A DNA stretch of 64,000 bases from Sporomusaceae bacterium FL31 (GCA_003990955.1 BIFV01000007.1:258866-322865), one strand, 5' to 3'; positions 8,770 to 20,697 are shown, counted from the first letter of the stretch. The notes: generated by a model not told the origin, from the sequence alone. Translations and numbers: made by a program.

Positions 8770-9801
8770 ATGAAAAAATATAATGTTGCTATTTTAGGGG
8801 CTACCGGTGCGGTTGGTCAGGAATTTTTAGAACTTATTGCAGAACGCAATTTCCCTTTTAATGAGTTGAAATTATTGGCATCTAAACGTTCGGCCGGTAA
8901 AATAATTGAATTTATGGGGAAAGAATATACGGTTGAAGAGGCTACAGAAGAATCATTTAAAGGTGTCCACATTGCTTTATTTGCAGGCGGAGCAGCCAGT
9001 AAAACTTTTGCACCAGCTGCGGTAAAACATGGTGCAGTCGTCATTGACAATTCCAGCGCATTTCGTATGGACCCAACAGTTCCACTGATAGTGCCTGAAG
9101 TTAATCCTGAAGCAATCAGTACTCATAAGGGCATTATTGCCAATCCAAACTGTTCAACTATTATTATGACCATGGCGTTAAAGCCACTTTATGATCTTGC
9201 GAAAATTAAGAGAATTGTAGTCTCAACTTATCAAGCAGTATCTGGAGCCGGCAAAGAGGCAATTGATGAACTTGATAATCAAGTCAAAGCAATAGTGGAA
9301 AACCGGCCTGTCGAAGCTAATATATTACCAGGTGCAAGCTTACCACAACATTATCAGATTGCTTTTAATTTACTGCCACAAATCGATGTATTCGTGGATG
9401 GCGGATATACTAAAGAAGAAATGAAAATGGTAAACGAAACACATAAAATTTTAAATGATGATAAGATTGGAATCACCGCTACTACAATTAGGGTTCCAGT
9501 ATACCGTAGTCATGCAGAATCAATCAATATCGAATTGGAGAACAGCTTGTCTGTTGACGAAGCACGTCATGCACTTGCAGCCTTCCCAGGAGTAATTGTT
9601 CAAGATGACCCAGAGAAAATGCTCTATCCAATGCCGCTCTTCACATCAAATAAAGATGAGGTTTTTGTAGGACGCATACGAAAAGATGATACAGTTCCGC
9701 ATGGTCTCAATCTTTGGGTTGTTGGCGATCAAATCAGAAAAGGTGCTGCATTGAATGCATTGCAAATAGCTGAATATATGATCGACCATAATTTACTTTG
9801 A
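8770..9801 (+). CDS. asd: Aspartate-semialdehyde dehydrogenase
   Basis: A 343-residue enzyme that reduces aspartyl phosphate to aspartate semialdehyde, shared by lysine, threonine and methionine synthesis. Visible motifs are the NADP-binding GATGAVGQEFLEL near the N-terminus, the active-site cysteine in NPNCSTI near residue 128, and YQAVSGAGKEA. The start is set at 8770 because AAGGAG lies 8 bases upstream; the ATG at 8764 is only 2 bases from it. It is 26 bases from dapB and clearly in the same operon. Confidence 0.97.
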   Translation: MKKYNVAILGATGAVGQEFLELIAERNFPFNELKLLASKRSAGKIIEFMGKEYTVEEATEESFKGVHIALFAGGAASKTFAPAAVKHGAVVIDNSSAFRMDPTVPLIVPEVNPEAISTHKGIIANPNCSTIIMTMALKPLYDLAKIKRIVVSTYQAVSGAGKEAIDELDNQVKAIVENRPVEANILPGASLPQHYQIAFNLLPQIDVFVDGGYTKEEMKMVNETHKILNDDKIGITATTIRVPVYRSHAESINIELENSLSVDEARHALAAFPGVIVQDDPEKMLYPMPLFTSNKDEVFVGRIRKDDTVPHGLNLWVVGDQIRKGAALNALQIAEYMIDHNLL

Positions 9802-9812
9802 GGTGTGAATAA

Positions 9813-11027
9813 ATGCGTATAATTGTTCAGAAGTTTGGCGGTACATCGGTTTCCTCACCCGAAGTCAGACAACTGGTTGTAAAAAAAATAGTTAAAGCTA
9901 AAGAACAAGGGGTTTCGCCTGTAGTTGTTGTATCAGCAATGGGACGCAAAGGTGAATATTATGCAACTGACACCTTAATTGAACTTGCTCGTACAACAAA
10001 TAAGAATATCGCCGCGCGTGAACTTGATCAGATTATGTGCTGTGGTGAAATCATATCAGCAGTAGTTATGACAGCCACCCTACAAGCTCACGGCTTAGAT
10101 GCAGTTATGCTTACCGGCGGTCAGGCTGGTATTGTAACAGATAGTCACTTTAATAATGCCCGCATCCTCAAAGTCGATCCATCACATATTTTACGCCTGG
10201 TAAAACAAGGTAAAGTACCTGTTGTATGTGGCTTTCAGGGGATGAGCACAGATGGAGAGTTAACAACACTGGGGCGCGGCGGCAGTGATACGACAGCTTC
10301 TGCTCTCGGCGGAGCTTTGAATGCCGAACTTATAGAAATTTATACAGATGTTGATGGAATTATGACAGCAGATCCTCGCATTGTCTGTAATGCCAAAATC
10401 CTTGATTCTATCAGTTATAGTGAGGTTTGCCAGCTGGCTCACCAAGGGGCTAAGGTCATTCATCCACGTGCCGTCGAAATAGCGATGCAAAAAAGTATTC
10501 CTTTAGTAGTAAAATCGACCTTCTCAGAAGCTCCAGGAACTTTGATTACAAACATTAATAAAGGTGATTCTGGTGGAACTGCCGTATCGGATCGCATTGC
10601 TACAGGTGTAACCTACTTGGCGAATATTGCCCAAATAAAAGTAGATACGCAAAATTCAAACGATGCCAGCTTCAAAGTTTTTAAAACTATGGCCGATTCG
10701 GGGATTAGTGTGGATTTGATTAATGTGCATCCTGGACAAATCATGTTTACTGTTAACGAGGAATTGGCCGAAAAAGCAGCTGAAAAATTGCAGCAATTGG
10801 GATATCAAGTAGAAACCGTTCATGACTGTGCTAAGGTATCTGTCGTTGGTGGAGGGATGCGCGAAGTACCTGGGGTCATGGCGAACTTCGTAGAAGCTCT
10901 TTCTGCAAATAATATTCAAATTTTACAAACAGTTGACTCTCATACATCTATATCCGTATTAGTAAGAAAAGCTGAAATGCAAAAATCCGTTACTGCATTA
11001 CACGAAAAATTCAGTTTGTCAAACTAA
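9813..11027 (+). CDS. dapG: Aspartate kinase with tandem ACT domains
   Basis: A 404-residue aspartokinase that phosphorylates aspartate, the first step of the pathway. The kinase domain opens with [10 protein letters not shown] and includes [13 protein letters not shown] near residue 152. Two ACT domains follow from about residue 265 to the end ([11 protein letters not shown] and [18 protein letters not shown]). It lies 11 bases after asd with GAGGTG upstream. Synteny (asd-dapG-dapA) supports the diaminopimelate-sensitive isozyme; lysC is the alternative name, and the lysine riboswitch is upstream. Effector specificity cannot be read here. Confidence 0.93.
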   Translation: MRIIVQKFGGTSVSSPEVRQLVVKKIVKAKEQGVSPVVVVSAMGRKGEYYATDTLIELARTTNKNIAARELDQIMCCGEIISAVVMTATLQAHGLDAVMLTGGQAGIVTDSHFNNARILKVDPSHILRLVKQGKVPVVCGFQGMSTDGELTTLGRGGSDTTASALGGALNAELIEIYTDVDGIMTADPRIVCNAKILDSISYSEVCQLAHQGAKVIHPRAVEIAMQKSIPLVVKSTFSEAPGTLITNINKGDSGGTAVSDRIATGVTYLANIAQIKVDTQNSNDASFKVFKTMADSGISVDLINVHPGQIMFTVNEELAEKAAEKLQQLGYQVETVHDCAKVSVVGGGMREVPGVMANFVEALSANNIQILQTVDSHTSISVLVRKAEMQKSVTALHEKFSLSN

Positions 11028-11061
11028 TTCATTTTTAAAATTGGTGTTATGGAGGAGAAGT

Positions 11062-11940
11062 ATGATGAAATTTGGTCGGATTCTTACAGCTATGGTTACC
11101 CCTTTTCATAGTGACTATAGCGTTAATTATAAAGCTGCGGCTGAGCTGGCCAACTATTTAGTTAGCAATGGATCAGATGGATTGGTTGTAGCTGGCAGTA
11201 CTGGTGAATCTGCAACCCTGACTAATGATGAGAAACTCAAATTATATGCCACAGTTCTTGACGCAGTTGGCGATAAGGCTTGTGTTATTGCGGGTACCGG
11301 ATCTAATAACACAAACGCTTCAATAGAACTAACTGTTGAAGCTGAGAAACTTGGAGTGCATGGGGCTATGTTGGTTGGTCCATATTACAATAAACCACCC
11401 CAAGAAGGATATTATCAACACTTTAAGGCAATTGCAGAAGCCACGCAATTACCGTTAATTTTATATAACGTACCTGGAAGAACAGGATCTAACATACTGC
11501 CAAGTACAATCATTCGTTTATCGGAAATTGCTAATATCGTAGCTGTAAAAGAAGCAAGTGGAAATTTAGATCAAATTTCCGAAATAATTCGTAATACTGC
11601 ACCTGATTTTCTGGTCTATAGCGGCGATGATAGTTTGACTTTACCTGTGCTAACTGTTGGCGGAACCGGCGTTATTAGCGTAGCTGCCCACATTATAGGA
11701 ACTCGCATGCAAGAAATGATATCGGCTTTCTTTAATGGAGAGATAACAAAGGCACAAATGATTCATCTTCAGTTACTGCCATTTATAAAATCCATGTTCA
11801 TCACTACAAATCCTATTCCAATTAAAACGGCAGTCAACATAATAGGTCAAAATGCCGGACCACTTCGCCTTCCTCTTATACCTGCAACAGAAGCCGAATT
11901 GACTCTTATTAAACAGGCTTTAGTTGATTTAGAAGGCTAG
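11062..11940 (+). CDS. dapA: 4-hydroxy-tetrahydrodipicolinate synthase
   Basis: A 292-residue TIM-barrel aldolase that condenses pyruvate with aspartate semialdehyde. Visible motifs are [26 protein letters not shown], the tyrosine in [11 protein letters not shown], and the Schiff-base lysine in [18 protein letters not shown] lies 5 bases before ATG 11062; ATG 11065 is an equally good alternative. It is the last gene of the riboswitch operon and is followed by a terminator. Confidence 0.97.
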   Translation: MMKFGRILTAMVTPFHSDYSVNYKAAAELANYLVSNGSDGLVVAGSTGESATLTNDEKLKLYATVLDAVGDKACVIAGTGSNNTNASIELTVEAEKLGVHGAMLVGPYYNKPPQEGYYQHFKAIAEATQLPLILYNVPGRTGSNILPSTIIRLSEIANIVAVKEASGNLDQISEIIRNTAPDFLVYSGDDSLTLPVLTVGGTGVISVAAHIIGTRMQEMISAFFNGEITKAQMIHLQLLPFIKSMFITTNPIPIKTAVNIIGQNAGPLRLPLIPATEAELTLIKQALVDLEG

Positions 11941-11955
11941 TAATGACATAATCAT

Positions 11956-11990
11956 AGCCCATCCTTACACGGATGGGCTGTATTTATTAT
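11956..11990 (+). terminator. Intrinsic terminator after dapA
   Basis: AGCCCATCC and GGATGGGCT form a 9-bp stem with a TTACAC loop and a T-rich tail. Confidence 0.85.
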
Positions 11991-12028
11991 CCAACAGCGG
12001 TGTATAATAGAGTAGACATAGTTACTAC

Positions 12029-12057
12029 TTGTTGGAATATAGCGAATAGGCTATAAT
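12029..12057 (+). promoter_or_regulatory. Probable SigA-type promoter for rnjA
   Basis: TTGTTG (12029-12034), a 17-base spacer and a perfect TATAAT (12052-12057). A leader of about 90 bases precedes the rnjA start. Confidence 0.6.
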
Positions 12058-12151
12058 ATTTACAAGTGGGCAGAACGGCCGGATATAGTAGTTCTTAGGA
12101 GACATTGCGATCATAATTTATTTTTCACAGTAACTGGAGGTGTAATTTTTT

Positions 12152-13819
12152 TTGGCAAAAATACCGCAGAAGATTCAGATTATCCCTTTAGGCGGCTTAG
12201 GGGAAATTGGCAAAAACATGACAATTATTCGATTTGGCGACGAAATTATTATTATTGATTGCGGCTTAATGTTTCCTGAAGATGACATGCTCGGGATTGA
12301 TTTGGTAATACCAGATATTACTTATTTATTGGAGAACAAAGACTTCGTTAAGGCCATCATTCTTACACACGGACATGAAGATCATATCGGTGCTTTGCCT
12401 TATGTTCTAAAACAGCTTCATGTACCTGCTGTTTATGGCACTCAACTAACACTCGGTATTTTGGAAGGACGACTTAAAGAAAATAACGTAACAAATAGCA
12501 ACTTAGTGTCTATAAAGCCAGGTGATCATATACAAATTGGTCCATTTAACCTAGGTTTTATTCATGTCAGCCACAGTATCGCCGACTCTATTGGGTTATA
12601 CATTAAAACGCCCATTGGTACAATCGTTCATACAGGAGATTTTAAGCTTGATCAGACGCCAGTTGATAGCAGAGTTACTGATTTTCATAAATTTGCGGAA
12701 CTAGGTGATCAGGGTGTATTGGTTTTGCTGGCCGACAGTACAAATGCTGAACGTCCTGGATATACCAAGAGCGAAAAGTCCGTTGGCTTGACTTTTGATG
12801 AAACTTTCCGTATTGCTCGTGAGCGTATTGTCATTGCAACATTTTCATCAAATATTCATCGTATCCAGCAAGCAGTCGATATGGCCTGTAAATTTAAACG
12901 TAAAGTTGCTGTCCTGGGACGCAGTATGGTAAATGTCGTAAATATTGCCCTTGATCTGGGGTATCTTACTATCCCCGATGGGGTTTTGATTGATATTGAC
13001 GAAATCAATAACTATCCTGCTAACGCTATCGTCATTGTGACGACAGGAAGCCAAGGTGAACCAATGTCAGCCTTAACAAAAATGGCAATGTCTGATCACC
13101 GTAAAGTTGAAATTATGCCTGGAGATACTGTGATTATTTCTGCCACGCCGATTCCTGGAAATGAGAAACTTGTATCTCGCACAATCGATTATTTGCTTCG
13201 CCAAGGAGCTGAAGTGATCTACGAGAAGACTTCTGGAGTACACGTATCGGGGCACGCCAGTCAAGAAGAATTAAAACTAATTCATAATTTGCTTCGACCT
13301 AAGTTTTTTATTCCTGTCCATGGAGAATATAGACATTTGAAAAAGCATGCCAAATTGGCTCAGGAATTAGGACTGCCTAAAGAAAATATATTTATTGCAG
13401 AGAATGGACAAGTACTCGAATTTACACCCGATAAAGGTAGTATTATAGGCAAAATTACTGCTGGAAATATTTTTGTTGACGGTTTAGGGGTCGGAGATGT
13501 TGGAAATATTGTTCTAAGAGATCGAAGGCAGCTATCTCAGGATGGAATATTGATTGTAGTTGTTACCATGGATAAGCAGAGCGGCTGTGTTATTTCGGGT
13601 CCTGATATTGTTTCGCGGGGCTTTGTCTATGTACGTGAATCCGAACAATTGATGGAAGAAGCTAAAGATAAGGTGAGAGTTGCATTAGAAAAGTGTGAAT
13701 TGAATAGTATCACTGAATGGGCGGCAATTAAATCGAATGTCCGTGATACTTTAGGTAAGTATCTTTATGAACAAACGCGGCGACGTCCAATGATTTTACC
13801 AATTATTATGGAAGTATAA
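12152..13819 (+). CDS. rnjA: Ribonuclease J
   Basis: A 555-residue metallo-beta-lactamase/beta-CASP ribonuclease with 5'-3' exo- and endonuclease activity in mRNA decay and rRNA maturation. Metal motifs are visible: [13 protein letters not shown] near residue 74, VHTGDFKLD near 160, and the beta-CASP signatures VTTGSQGEP and HVSGHAS. The C-terminal domain follows IVVVTMD. TTG start, with GGAGGTG 8-9 bases upstream. Synteny dapA-rnjA-tepA fits. The symbol rnjA is preferred to rnjB on synteny. Confidence 0.96.
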   Translation: MAKIPQKIQIIPLGGLGEIGKNMTIIRFGDEIIIIDCGLMFPEDDMLGIDLVIPDITYLLENKDFVKAIILTHGHEDHIGALPYVLKQLHVPAVYGTQLTLGILEGRLKENNVTNSNLVSIKPGDHIQIGPFNLGFIHVSHSIADSIGLYIKTPIGTIVHTGDFKLDQTPVDSRVTDFHKFAELGDQGVLVLLADSTNAERPGYTKSEKSVGLTFDETFRIARERIVIATFSSNIHRIQQAVDMACKFKRKVAVLGRSMVNVVNIALDLGYLTIPDGVLIDIDEINNYPANAIVIVTTGSQGEPMSALTKMAMSDHRKVEIMPGDTVIISATPIPGNEKLVSRTIDYLLRQGAEVIYEKTSGVHVSGHASQEELKLIHNLLRPKFFIPVHGEYRHLKKHAKLAQELGLPKENIFIAENGQVLEFTPDKGSIIGKITAGNIFVDGLGVGDVGNIVLRDRRQLSQDGILIVVVTMDKQSGCVISGPDIVSRGFVYVRESEQLMEEAKDKVRVALEKCELNSITEWAAIKSNVRDTLGKYLYEQTRRRPMILPIIMEV

Positions 13820-13846
13820 AACCGAGCGATAATCTCGGTTTTTTTT
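13818..13846 (+). terminator. Intrinsic terminator after rnjA
   Basis: AAACCGAG and CTCGGTTT form the stem, then a run of T. The stem starts inside the stop codon. Confidence 0.88.
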
Positions 13847-13920
13847 GCGGTGCAAAACGGTATGAAACTTTCAACATAGTCAATACTATCAATATACACA
13901 TCATGTTGGAGGGACGCTAC

Positions 13921-14706
13921 ATGCTATATAATGACAATCCGGTTGTTGCACCGCCAGGAGTAAATCCTGAAAACCCCCAGGCTCCGGCTGAGCAGCCTGC
14001 TGATATTCCAAAAAAATCTAGACAAGCCAAGAAATCAACTACTGTTGAGAATATTCAAGAACTAGGCTCAACTGAAGTACCTACCGCCAAAACCAACATC
14101 CATGTCATGACAATAATAGGGCAAATTGAAGGCCATATGGTATTACCACCACAAAATAAAACGACTAAATATGAGCATATTATGCCACAATTAGTAGCTA
14201 TAGAACAAAATCCTGAAATAGAAGGGGTACTGTTATTACTCAATACTGTCGGTGGCGATGTTGAGGCTGGCTTAGCTATTGCTGAAATGATTGCCAGTCT
14301 ATCCAAGCCTTCTGTTTCGATTGTCCTTGGCGGCGGCCACAGTATCGGTGCCCCAATTGCAGTCTCAGCAACTCACTCTTATATTGTTGAAAGTGCCACC
14401 ATGACAATACATCCAATTCGGTTGACAGGTTTAGTAATTGGAGCTCAAAGCTCCTTTGATTATCTTGAAAAAATGCAAGATAGAGTCAATAAATTTGTTG
14501 TTTCACACTCACGTATCAGTGAAAAGAAATGGAAAGAACTGTTGTATAAAACAGGTGAATTATCACGCGACATCGGCACATCGGTTGGAGGAAAAGATGC
14601 AGTACACTATGGACTGATTAATGAGATTGGCGGAGTTTCACATGCGATGGAAAAGCTCCAGCAACTTGTAACCGCTAAGAAAGAAATGAAGGGACTGAAA
14701 CAGTAA
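13921..14706 (+). CDS. tepA: TepA-like ClpP-family protease
   Basis: A 261-residue S14 (ClpP-fold) protein. A Pro-rich and Lys-rich N-terminus (to about residue 50) precedes the protease domain. [20 protein letters not shown] corresponds to the ClpP substrate region, [11 protein letters not shown] holds the putative nucleophile serine, and MTIHPIR holds the catalytic histidine. TGGAGGG lies 7 bases before ATG 13921. The order rnjA-tepA-ylzJ-spoIIIE matches Bacillus, where TepA is a cytoplasmic ClpP-like protease implicated in degrading secretory or spore proteins. Confidence 0.9.
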   Translation: MLYNDNPVVAPPGVNPENPQAPAEQPADIPKKSRQAKKSTTVENIQELGSTEVPTAKTNIHVMTIIGQIEGHMVLPPQNKTTKYEHIMPQLVAIEQNPEIEGVLLLLNTVGGDVEAGLAIAEMIASLSKPSVSIVLGGGHSIGAPIAVSATHSYIVESATMTIHPIRLTGLVIGAQSSFDYLEKMQDRVNKFVVSHSRISEKKWKELLYKTGELSRDIGTSVGGKDAVHYGLINEIGGVSHAMEKLQQLVTAKKEMKGLKQ

Positions 14707-14921
14707 TGCTGCTGTGGACAATACTGCCCCTTGAAGCCGTTTTCCCAACCGAGGCTTTTAATCCTGATTATGACGAAATAGAATATCAGGGAGCACGAAT
14801 GGTTGTCGAAAAAGTCTCATCAGATTCCTGTCAAATTGTTCGTATTCTATCTACCAATCCTCAAGATTATTTACGAGCTGAGTTACAACCAGGCAAAGTT
14901 CTTAAATACAATCAACTATGA
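14706..14921 (+). CDS. ylzJ: YlzJ-like small protein
   Basis: A 71-residue protein beginning [14 protein letters not shown], the typical YlzJ start. The ATG overlaps the last base of the tepA stop codon (TAATG), so the two are translationally coupled. It lies between tepA and the FtsK/SpoIIIE gene, as ylzJ does in Bacillus. The function is unknown. Confidence 0.88.
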   Translation: MLLWTILPLEAVFPTEAFNPDYDEIEYQGARMVVEKVSSDSCQIVRILSTNPQDYLRAELQPGKVLKYNQL

Positions 14922-14942
14922 ACTCTATTTGAAAATTTTCTG

Positions 14943-14971
14943 AGCACTCTCTGTCTAGAGAGTGCTTTCTC
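14943..14971 (+). terminator. Intrinsic terminator after ylzJ
   Basis: AGCACTCTCT and AGAGAGTGCT form a 10-bp stem, followed by TTCT. Confidence 0.75.
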
Positions 14972-15048
14972 ATGCCTTCAAAGTATCCAGTAAAGAAATA
15001 AAGGATTTTGTATCGGTATGTAGAAAAGATTTTTAGAGGTGGTATGAC

Positions 15049-17214
15049 TTGCCGAAATTTTTATCGGAATTAACCCCTGAATTAAAATATGAATTACTTG
15101 GTATCATCTTAACAACTGCGGGCATCATTGCACTAGTAAGTTTGCTGGGATTTAACGCTGGTCCTGTGGGCTTATTTATTGCTAAAATGCAAAAATACCT
15201 TTTTGGAATCGGTGCAATAGTAATTCCCTGCATTGTTATTGCAATTGGGTTGCGTTATATAGGTACACGTACCAAGATTATTTATTCATTAAAGTTTTGG
15301 GGAATAGCAGTTTTATACAGTTTATTACTAGCCGTTTATCATCATTTCACCATTCCACCAGGCAAAGAAATTTTACCAGAAAGTTTATTAACAGGTGGTG
15401 GCTTTACAGGAGGATTTCTTCTTTTTTCCCTAAGAAAGCTATTTGGTATAGATGGTTCAATCATTATCTTATGCGCCCTATCTATCTGTTCATTTATTAT
15501 GACGACAACCTGGTCACTGGCTGTAGGGTTACTGAAAGCCAAACATCGAGCTGTAGAAAGTTTACAAAACGCTAAAGAATCTATGGCTTGTACCTATGAG
15601 ACCATGTTTGAGGAAACAGAAGAACAGAGCAAATCAGTAAGCTTTTACAATCAGGAACGTGAACGTATTACTGAAAGATCACCACAAAATGACACTATAC
15701 TCAGTAATGACGATAAGATTGATGACGTGGTATTAACAGAACTGCCTGAGATGCCCAACAATAATCCTGGTGATCATTCAGTGCCGTCCAAGTATCGGCT
15801 TCCATCCATTACTTTGCTAAGCAAATCTGTGAAAGTCAAGCATGCGAAACAGGCGAAAGAAATTACCGATAATGCGCGCCTATTAGAACAGACTTTAGAG
15901 AATTTTAATGTAAGCGCAAAGATTATCAACACATGCAATGGTCCTTCTGTAACCCGCTATGAACTCGAACCAGCACCAGGAGTAAAAGTAAGTAAAATTG
16001 TTAATCTTGCTGATGATATTGCACTTAATCTAGCTGCAACAGGAGTTAGAATAGAAGCTCCTATACCGGGTAAAGCAGCGATTGGCATTGAAGTTCCCAA
16101 TAAAGAAGTTTCTAGTGTGCAATTGAGAGAGGTTTTAGAAAGTTCTTTATTTCAGGATGCTCAGTCCAAACTGACAGTAGGTTTAGGAAAAGACATTGCC
16201 GGCAATGCAATAGTCGCCGACCTTGCAAAAATGCCTCATATGCTAGTTGCTGGTGCGACTGGATCAGGAAAAAGTGTATGTATTAATACCTTAATTACTA
16301 GTATTCTTTTTAAAGCTACTCCAGATGAAGTGAAATTTGTATTGATTGATCCCAAAATGGTTGAATTATCCAATTACAATGGTATACCTCACCTTATGGC
16401 TCCTGTTGTTACTGACGCAAAAAAAGCTGCTTCAGCTTTAAACTGGGCTGTGCAAGAAATGGAAAGACGGTATACCGTCTTTGCCACTGCTGGTGTTCGT
16501 GATATAAGCAGATATAATCAAACAATTGATTCGAATAGACTTCCTTCTATTGTAGTAATTATCGACGAGTTAGCCGATCTCATGATGGTTGCCCCTGTTG
16601 ATGTCGAAGATGCAATTTGCCGACTCGCTCAGAAAGCCCGTGCAGCTGGTATTCATTTGGTATTAGCAACACAACGCCCTTCAGTGGATGTCATCACAGG
16701 AATAATAAAGGCAAATGTGCCATCACGTATTTCGTTTGCAGTATCATCACAGATTGACTCTAGAACAATATTGGATATGGCTGGTGCCGAAAAATTATTG
16801 GGGAAAGGCGATATGTTGTATTACCCTGTTGGCGCTCCCAAACCAATGCGTGTACAAGGAGCTTTCATTTCTGATCATGAAGTTGAAGAATTAATTACCT
16901 TTATAAAAAACCAGGCACAACCTGAATACAGCGAAGAAGTTACCTTTGCTGACAACAGCGAGGACTCTAATAATTCACAAGATCAGTTAAAATATGAAGA
17001 TGAACTATTAGAGACAGCAGTTCTCATGGTTTTAGAAACTGGACAAGCTTCAGTTTCTATGTTGCAGCGAAAATTTCGAATTGGCTATACGCGCGCTGCA
17101 AGACTGATTGACACTATGGAAGAAATGCGAATTGTAGGGCCGAATATTGGCAGCAAAGCACGCGAGATACTCATGAATTCAGAGCAAGTTAATAATATTT
17201 ATTTTAAAAAATAG
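15049..17214 (+). CDS. spoIIIE: DNA translocase FtsK/SpoIIIE
   Basis: A 721-residue septal DNA pump. The N-terminus has about four membrane segments (residues 15-165). A charged linker (165-250) leads to the motor domain with Walker [20 protein letters not shown], Walker [15 protein letters not shown] and the [15 protein letters not shown] segment. A winged-helix gamma domain ([20 protein letters not shown]) at the C-terminus recognises orienting DNA sequences. TTG start with GAGGTGG 6 bases upstream. It moves chromosomes into the forespore or through the division septum; ftsK is an equally valid name. Confidence 0.95.
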   Translation: MPKFLSELTPELKYELLGIILTTAGIIALVSLLGFNAGPVGLFIAKMQKYLFGIGAIVIPCIVIAIGLRYIGTRTKIIYSLKFWGIAVLYSLLLAVYHHFTIPPGKEILPESLLTGGGFTGGFLLFSLRKLFGIDGSIIILCALSICSFIMTTTWSLAVGLLKAKHRAVESLQNAKESMACTYETMFEETEEQSKSVSFYNQERERITERSPQNDTILSNDDKIDDVVLTELPEMPNNNPGDHSVPSKYRLPSITLLSKSVKVKHAKQAKEITDNARLLEQTLENFNVSAKIINTCNGPSVTRYELEPAPGVKVSKIVNLADDIALNLAATGVRIEAPIPGKAAIGIEVPNKEVSSVQLREVLESSLFQDAQSKLTVGLGKDIAGNAIVADLAKMPHMLVAGATGSGKSVCINTLITSILFKATPDEVKFVLIDPKMVELSNYNGIPHLMAPVVTDAKKAASALNWAVQEMERRYTVFATAGVRDISRYNQTIDSNRLPSIVVIIDELADLMMVAPVDVEDAICRLAQKARAAGIHLVLATQRPSVDVITGIIKANVPSRISFAVSSQIDSRTILDMAGAEKLLGKGDMLYYPVGAPKPMRVQGAFISDHEVEELITFIKNQAQPEYSEEVTFADNSEDSNNSQDQLKYEDELLETAVLMVLETGQASVSMLQRKFRIGYTRAARLIDTMEEMRIVGPNIGSKAREILMNSEQVNNIYFKK

Positions 17215-17388
17215 CTTATAGCTAAGAATATATAGTGGGTACACTAAACTTGAAACTCATCAATTGTTACTGATTTATATAAATTGGCTTACAGCTAATG
17301 TTATTGCATCTTTAAAATTTAATTTATAGATAATTAGGTTAACAATGATCCTATTAAGCCAATAAGTATTAACTAAGGAGGTAGATTT

Positions 17389-18150
17389 ATGCAGACGGTG
17401 GGAGAGCTTTTACGAAGTGAACGAGAAAAGAAAGGTCTATCAATAAAAGACGTGGAAGCAGCTACAAGTATTCGGGCTTTATACATAAACGCAATCGAAG
17501 AAAGCGATTATAAAATTGTTCCCGGTGAAGTATATTTAAAAGGTTTCATTCGAAATTATGCTAATTTTTTAGGATTAAGCGGGCCTAATATGGTAGATTT
17601 ATACCGCCAGCAGCAACAGACAACTGCATCGGCAACCCCTTTACCGGACGCAGCAGCTAGCGCGACAACTACATCTCCAGCACCTTCCTTGGACGACAAA
17701 ACTAGTCAAAGTGGTGGCACAGTTAAATGGATATTAGGCGGTATCGTAATAATATCCATTGCAGGCGCCATTTGGTGGGTAAATGCGCAGCAGCCGTCTG
17801 CTCCAGCTCCAGCCCCACAGCAATTGACACAAGTGCAGCCTCCTGCACCACCTTCTTCACCAACACCAACACCGGCGCCAGCTTCAAACTTACAGACAAA
17901 ACCTATACAAATTATTACTAAGTATAATGATGAATGTTGGACTCAGGTTATTGCTGACGGTAAAGAGATTTATGAAGGAATCCCGCATAAAGGTGACAGC
18001 CTATCATGGGACGCTACTAATAATCTAACCGTTAAATTTGGCAATGCCGGCAGTGTTGATGCCACATATAATGGAAAACCATTAGGAAAACTTGGCGATA
18101 AAGGTGAAGTCGTAGTTAAAACATTTACAGCTAATCAGCAGAAACAGTAA
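17389..18150 (+). CDS. rodZ: RodZ-like cell-shape protein (HTH_25, DUF4115)
   Basis: A 253-residue single-pass membrane protein. An N-terminal cytoplasmic helix-turn-helix (TVGELLRSEREKKGLSIKDV through YLKGFIRNYANFLGL, residues 1-65) is typical of RodZ/YmfM. A Ser/Thr/Ala-rich linker, one transmembrane helix (about 108-126), a Pro/Ala-rich stalk and a C-terminal beta domain (about 175-250, DUF4115-like) follow. AAGGAGG precedes the ATG. In rod-shaped bacteria RodZ links MreB to the wall machinery. It sits between spoIIIE and ygiQ; in Bacillus ymfM lies in the same block. Confidence 0.9.
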   Translation: MQTVGELLRSEREKKGLSIKDVEAATSIRALYINAIEESDYKIVPGEVYLKGFIRNYANFLGLSGPNMVDLYRQQQQTTASATPLPDAAASATTTSPAPSLDDKTSQSGGTVKWILGGIVIISIAGAIWWVNAQQPSAPAPAPQQLTQVQPPAPPSSPTPTPAPASNLQTKPIQIITKYNDECWTQVIADGKEIYEGIPHKGDSLSWDATNNLTVKFGNAGSVDATYNGKPLGKLGDKGEVVVKTFTANQQKQ

Positions 18151-18167
18151 CAGCTAGGAGATAACCC

Positions 18168-20042
18168 ATGAAAAACTTCCTGCCAATATGCAAAGAAGAT
18201 ATGCAAGAACGCGGCTGGCAACAACTTGATTTTTTATTTATCAGCGGAGATGCTTATGTTGATCACCCAAGCTTTGGTCCTGCAATTATCTGTCGTACTT
18301 TAGAAAAGCTTGGCTTTAAAGTTGGCATTATTGCACAACCTGACTGGCGTTCGACAAACGATTTTAAAAAACTAGGAAAACCCCGTTTAGGAGTTTTAGT
18401 ATCATCTGGAAATTTAGATTCTATGCTTAATAAATTTACTGCAGCTAAAAAATATCGTAGCAATGATGATTATTCTCCTGGTGGTAAGTCTGGTCGTAGA
18501 CCAGATAGAGCAACGATCGTTTATTGTAACAGAATTCGAGAATTATGGAAAAACACTCCTTTGATCATTGGAGGCATCGAAGCAAGCTTGAGACGATTTG
18601 CCCACTATGATTATTGGTCTGACAATGTACGTCGCTCTATTTTAATTGATAGTAGAGCTGATCTTTTAGTTTACGGTATGGGCGAAAAACAAATTAAAGA
18701 AATAGCACTTCAACTTGATCAAGGTATCGCGGTATCAGATATTTGCAACGTCCAAGGTACATGTTATCGTACAGCGTCACTCGACAGTGTTTGGGATTAT
18801 ACTGAAATACCAGATTATGAAAGTATAACTTCCAGTAAAAATAAATTTGCCGAAGCCTTTAAGACCCAATATCAGGAACAGGATCCTATTAGAGGCAAAA
18901 CCCTTGTACAACGTCATGGTGAAGATTATATTGTTCAAAATCGGCCCGCTTTACCGCTCACAACGAATGAGATGGATGAAATTTACGATTTACCCTATCA
19001 ACGTACCTTTCATCCAATTTATGAGCAGGATGGCGGAGTACCTGCTATTCAAGAGGTCAAATTCAGCTTAGTTAGTCATCGTGGCTGTTTTGGTGGTTGT
19101 TCTTTTTGCGCAATTGTTTCTCATCAAGGAAGAATTATTCAAACACGCAGCCAAGAGTCTATTTTAAATGAGGCTAAAATCTTAATACAACAACCAGACT
19201 TTAAAGGTTATATTCATGACGTCGGCGGTCCGACAGCCAATTTCCGGTTGCCGGCCTGTAAATATCAGGAGGATAGAGGGGCTTGTAAAGGTAGACACTG
19301 TTTAGCGCCTGATCCGTGTAAAAATTTAGAAACCAGCCATACCGACTATCTCTCGCTACTACGTACATTACGTGCTTTACCTGGGGTGAAAAAAGTATTC
19401 ATTCGTTCCGGATTACGATATGACTATTTAATGGCTGCAAATGATGAAGAATTTTTACACGAATTATGCGAGCATCATATTAGCGGGCAGCTGAAAATTG
19501 CCCCTGAGCACATTTCGCCTAAAGTTGTACGCTTAATGGGCAAATCAAGTAAAGAGGTCTATCTGAAATTCGCAAAGGCTTATCAGCGCATTAATCAAGC
19601 TCTGGGAAAGGAACAGTATTTAGTTCCCTATTTTATGTCGAGTCATCCAGGAGCTGGACTAAAAGAAGCGATTGAGTTAGCTGAATTTATCCGCGATCTA
19701 AATTATCGTCCAGAACAAGTCCAGGATTTTATTCCAACTCCTGGCAGTTTATCAACTTGTATGTATTATACTGGTATTAATCCTTTAACAAATGAAAAAG
19801 TATATGTTGCCAAAGATCCCCATGAGAAGAAACTCCAAAGAGCTTTGCTTCAATATCGAGACCCCAAAAACTATCATTTAGTATATGAAGCTTTAACAAA
19901 AGCAAATCGTAAAGATCTAATTGGCTATGAACCGAAATGTTTAATTCGCCCACCACGGCAGCAGCATAATCAGATCAATACTAGTTCTAAGGTGCGAAAC
20001 CTTTCAGCATCACGACGTAAACGCACAAAAAAAACAGGCTAA
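18168..20042 (+). CDS. YgiQ family radical SAM protein
   Basis: A 624-residue radical SAM protein. The N-terminal domain has a B12-binding-like fold (residues 1-150). The iron-sulfur motif CFGGCSFC lies near residue 305. The remaining landmarks are [22 protein letters not shown] and [12 protein letters not shown], characteristic of YgiQ. AGGAG precedes the ATG by 7 bases, 17 bases after rodZ, so co-transcription is likely. The reaction catalysed is not established. Confidence 0.92.
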   Translation: MKNFLPICKEDMQERGWQQLDFLFISGDAYVDHPSFGPAIICRTLEKLGFKVGIIAQPDWRSTNDFKKLGKPRLGVLVSSGNLDSMLNKFTAAKKYRSNDDYSPGGKSGRRPDRATIVYCNRIRELWKNTPLIIGGIEASLRRFAHYDYWSDNVRRSILIDSRADLLVYGMGEKQIKEIALQLDQGIAVSDICNVQGTCYRTASLDSVWDYTEIPDYESITSSKNKFAEAFKTQYQEQDPIRGKTLVQRHGEDYIVQNRPALPLTTNEMDEIYDLPYQRTFHPIYEQDGGVPAIQEVKFSLVSHRGCFGGCSFCAIVSHQGRIIQTRSQESILNEAKILIQQPDFKGYIHDVGGPTANFRLPACKYQEDRGACKGRHCLAPDPCKNLETSHTDYLSLLRTLRALPGVKKVFIRSGLRYDYLMAANDEEFLHELCEHHISGQLKIAPEHISPKVVRLMGKSSKEVYLKFAKAYQRINQALGKEQYLVPYFMSSHPGAGLKEAIELAEFIRDLNYRPEQVQDFIPTPGSLSTCMYYTGINPLTNEKVYVAKDPHEKKLQRALLQYRDPKNYHLVYEALTKANRKDLIGYEPKCLIRPPRQQHNQINTSSKVRNLSASRRKRTKKTG

Positions 20043-20056
20043 GCCTGTTTTTTTAT
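20030..20056. terminator. Bidirectional terminator between ygiQ and the convergent membrane gene
   Basis: AAACAGGCT and AGCCTGTTT are near-contiguous arms flanked by A and T runs on the two sides, so the hairpin can act for both strands. It overlaps the ygiQ stop codon. Confidence 0.8.
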
Positions 20057-20063
20057 GATTAAA

Positions 20064-20465
20064 TTATGTATCTGAACTACTGAAAATTTCTTTGCACTCG
20101 CGCGACAGCAGGTATAAACAAATAAGTCCATGCGGTATTGTAATAGCGATACCAGCTACAACGCTTTCAAATAATAATACTAAAATCCCAAGTAATATAA
20201 CGATTATCGACAACGCTAATTCAAGGTTCCGCGCCCAAACTTTTAGATGAAATAAACCATAAGCTGGAATGAAATAAAAGATGGAAGCTGCTCCTGATAA
20301 TGCCATTGCGCTAATATCATTTTTTATAAACGCATCATAAATGCCGACGACATTCCCAACTCCAATGATGACTAAAAATACAACAATCATCATTAATTTA
20401 AATGTTATCTTTGTCTTAGCTTGTTTAGTTAAAAAAGGACTAATTATGGTTATCACCCCTTTCAA
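20064..20465 (-). CDS. Hypothetical four-helix membrane protein
   Basis: A 133-residue protein with four hydrophobic segments (about residues 22-45, 52-73, 80-102 and 105-122). It reads against the flow of neighbouring genes. On its own strand AAAGGGGTG lies near the start, and the first codons read MKGVITIISPF; an internal start is possible. The family is not recognised. It is a lone gene convergent with ygiQ and shares its terminator. Confidence 0.75.
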   Translation of the reverse strand: MKGVITIISPFLTKQAKTKITFKLMMIVVFLVIIGVGNVVGIYDAFIKNDISAMALSGAASIFYFIPAYGLFHLKVWARNLELALSIIVILLGILVLLFESVVAGIAITIPHGLICLYLLSRECKEIFSSSDT

Positions 20466-20672
20466 ATCTCCTTTATAATATATGAGGATACATCTGACCC
20501 ATAGGCTAAAAATTGGTATATTAATTCCTGCTTATGGTCATAATACCATTAAATTTCATCAAATGAAATCTATCCATGACGATAATTCTTACATACTAAT
20601 TTATATTCTGAAAAATTGCATAATCAATTTATTATTTCTTGAAAACAAGACATTTCCTGCAGCGGTTACAAT

Positions 20673-20697
20673 ACACGGGGACTATCCCCGTGTTTTT
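20673..20697 (+). terminator. Orphan intrinsic terminator
   Basis: An 8-bp GC-rich stem (ACACGGGG with CCCCGTGT) and a T run. No coding sequence ends nearby on this strand. Confidence 0.75.
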
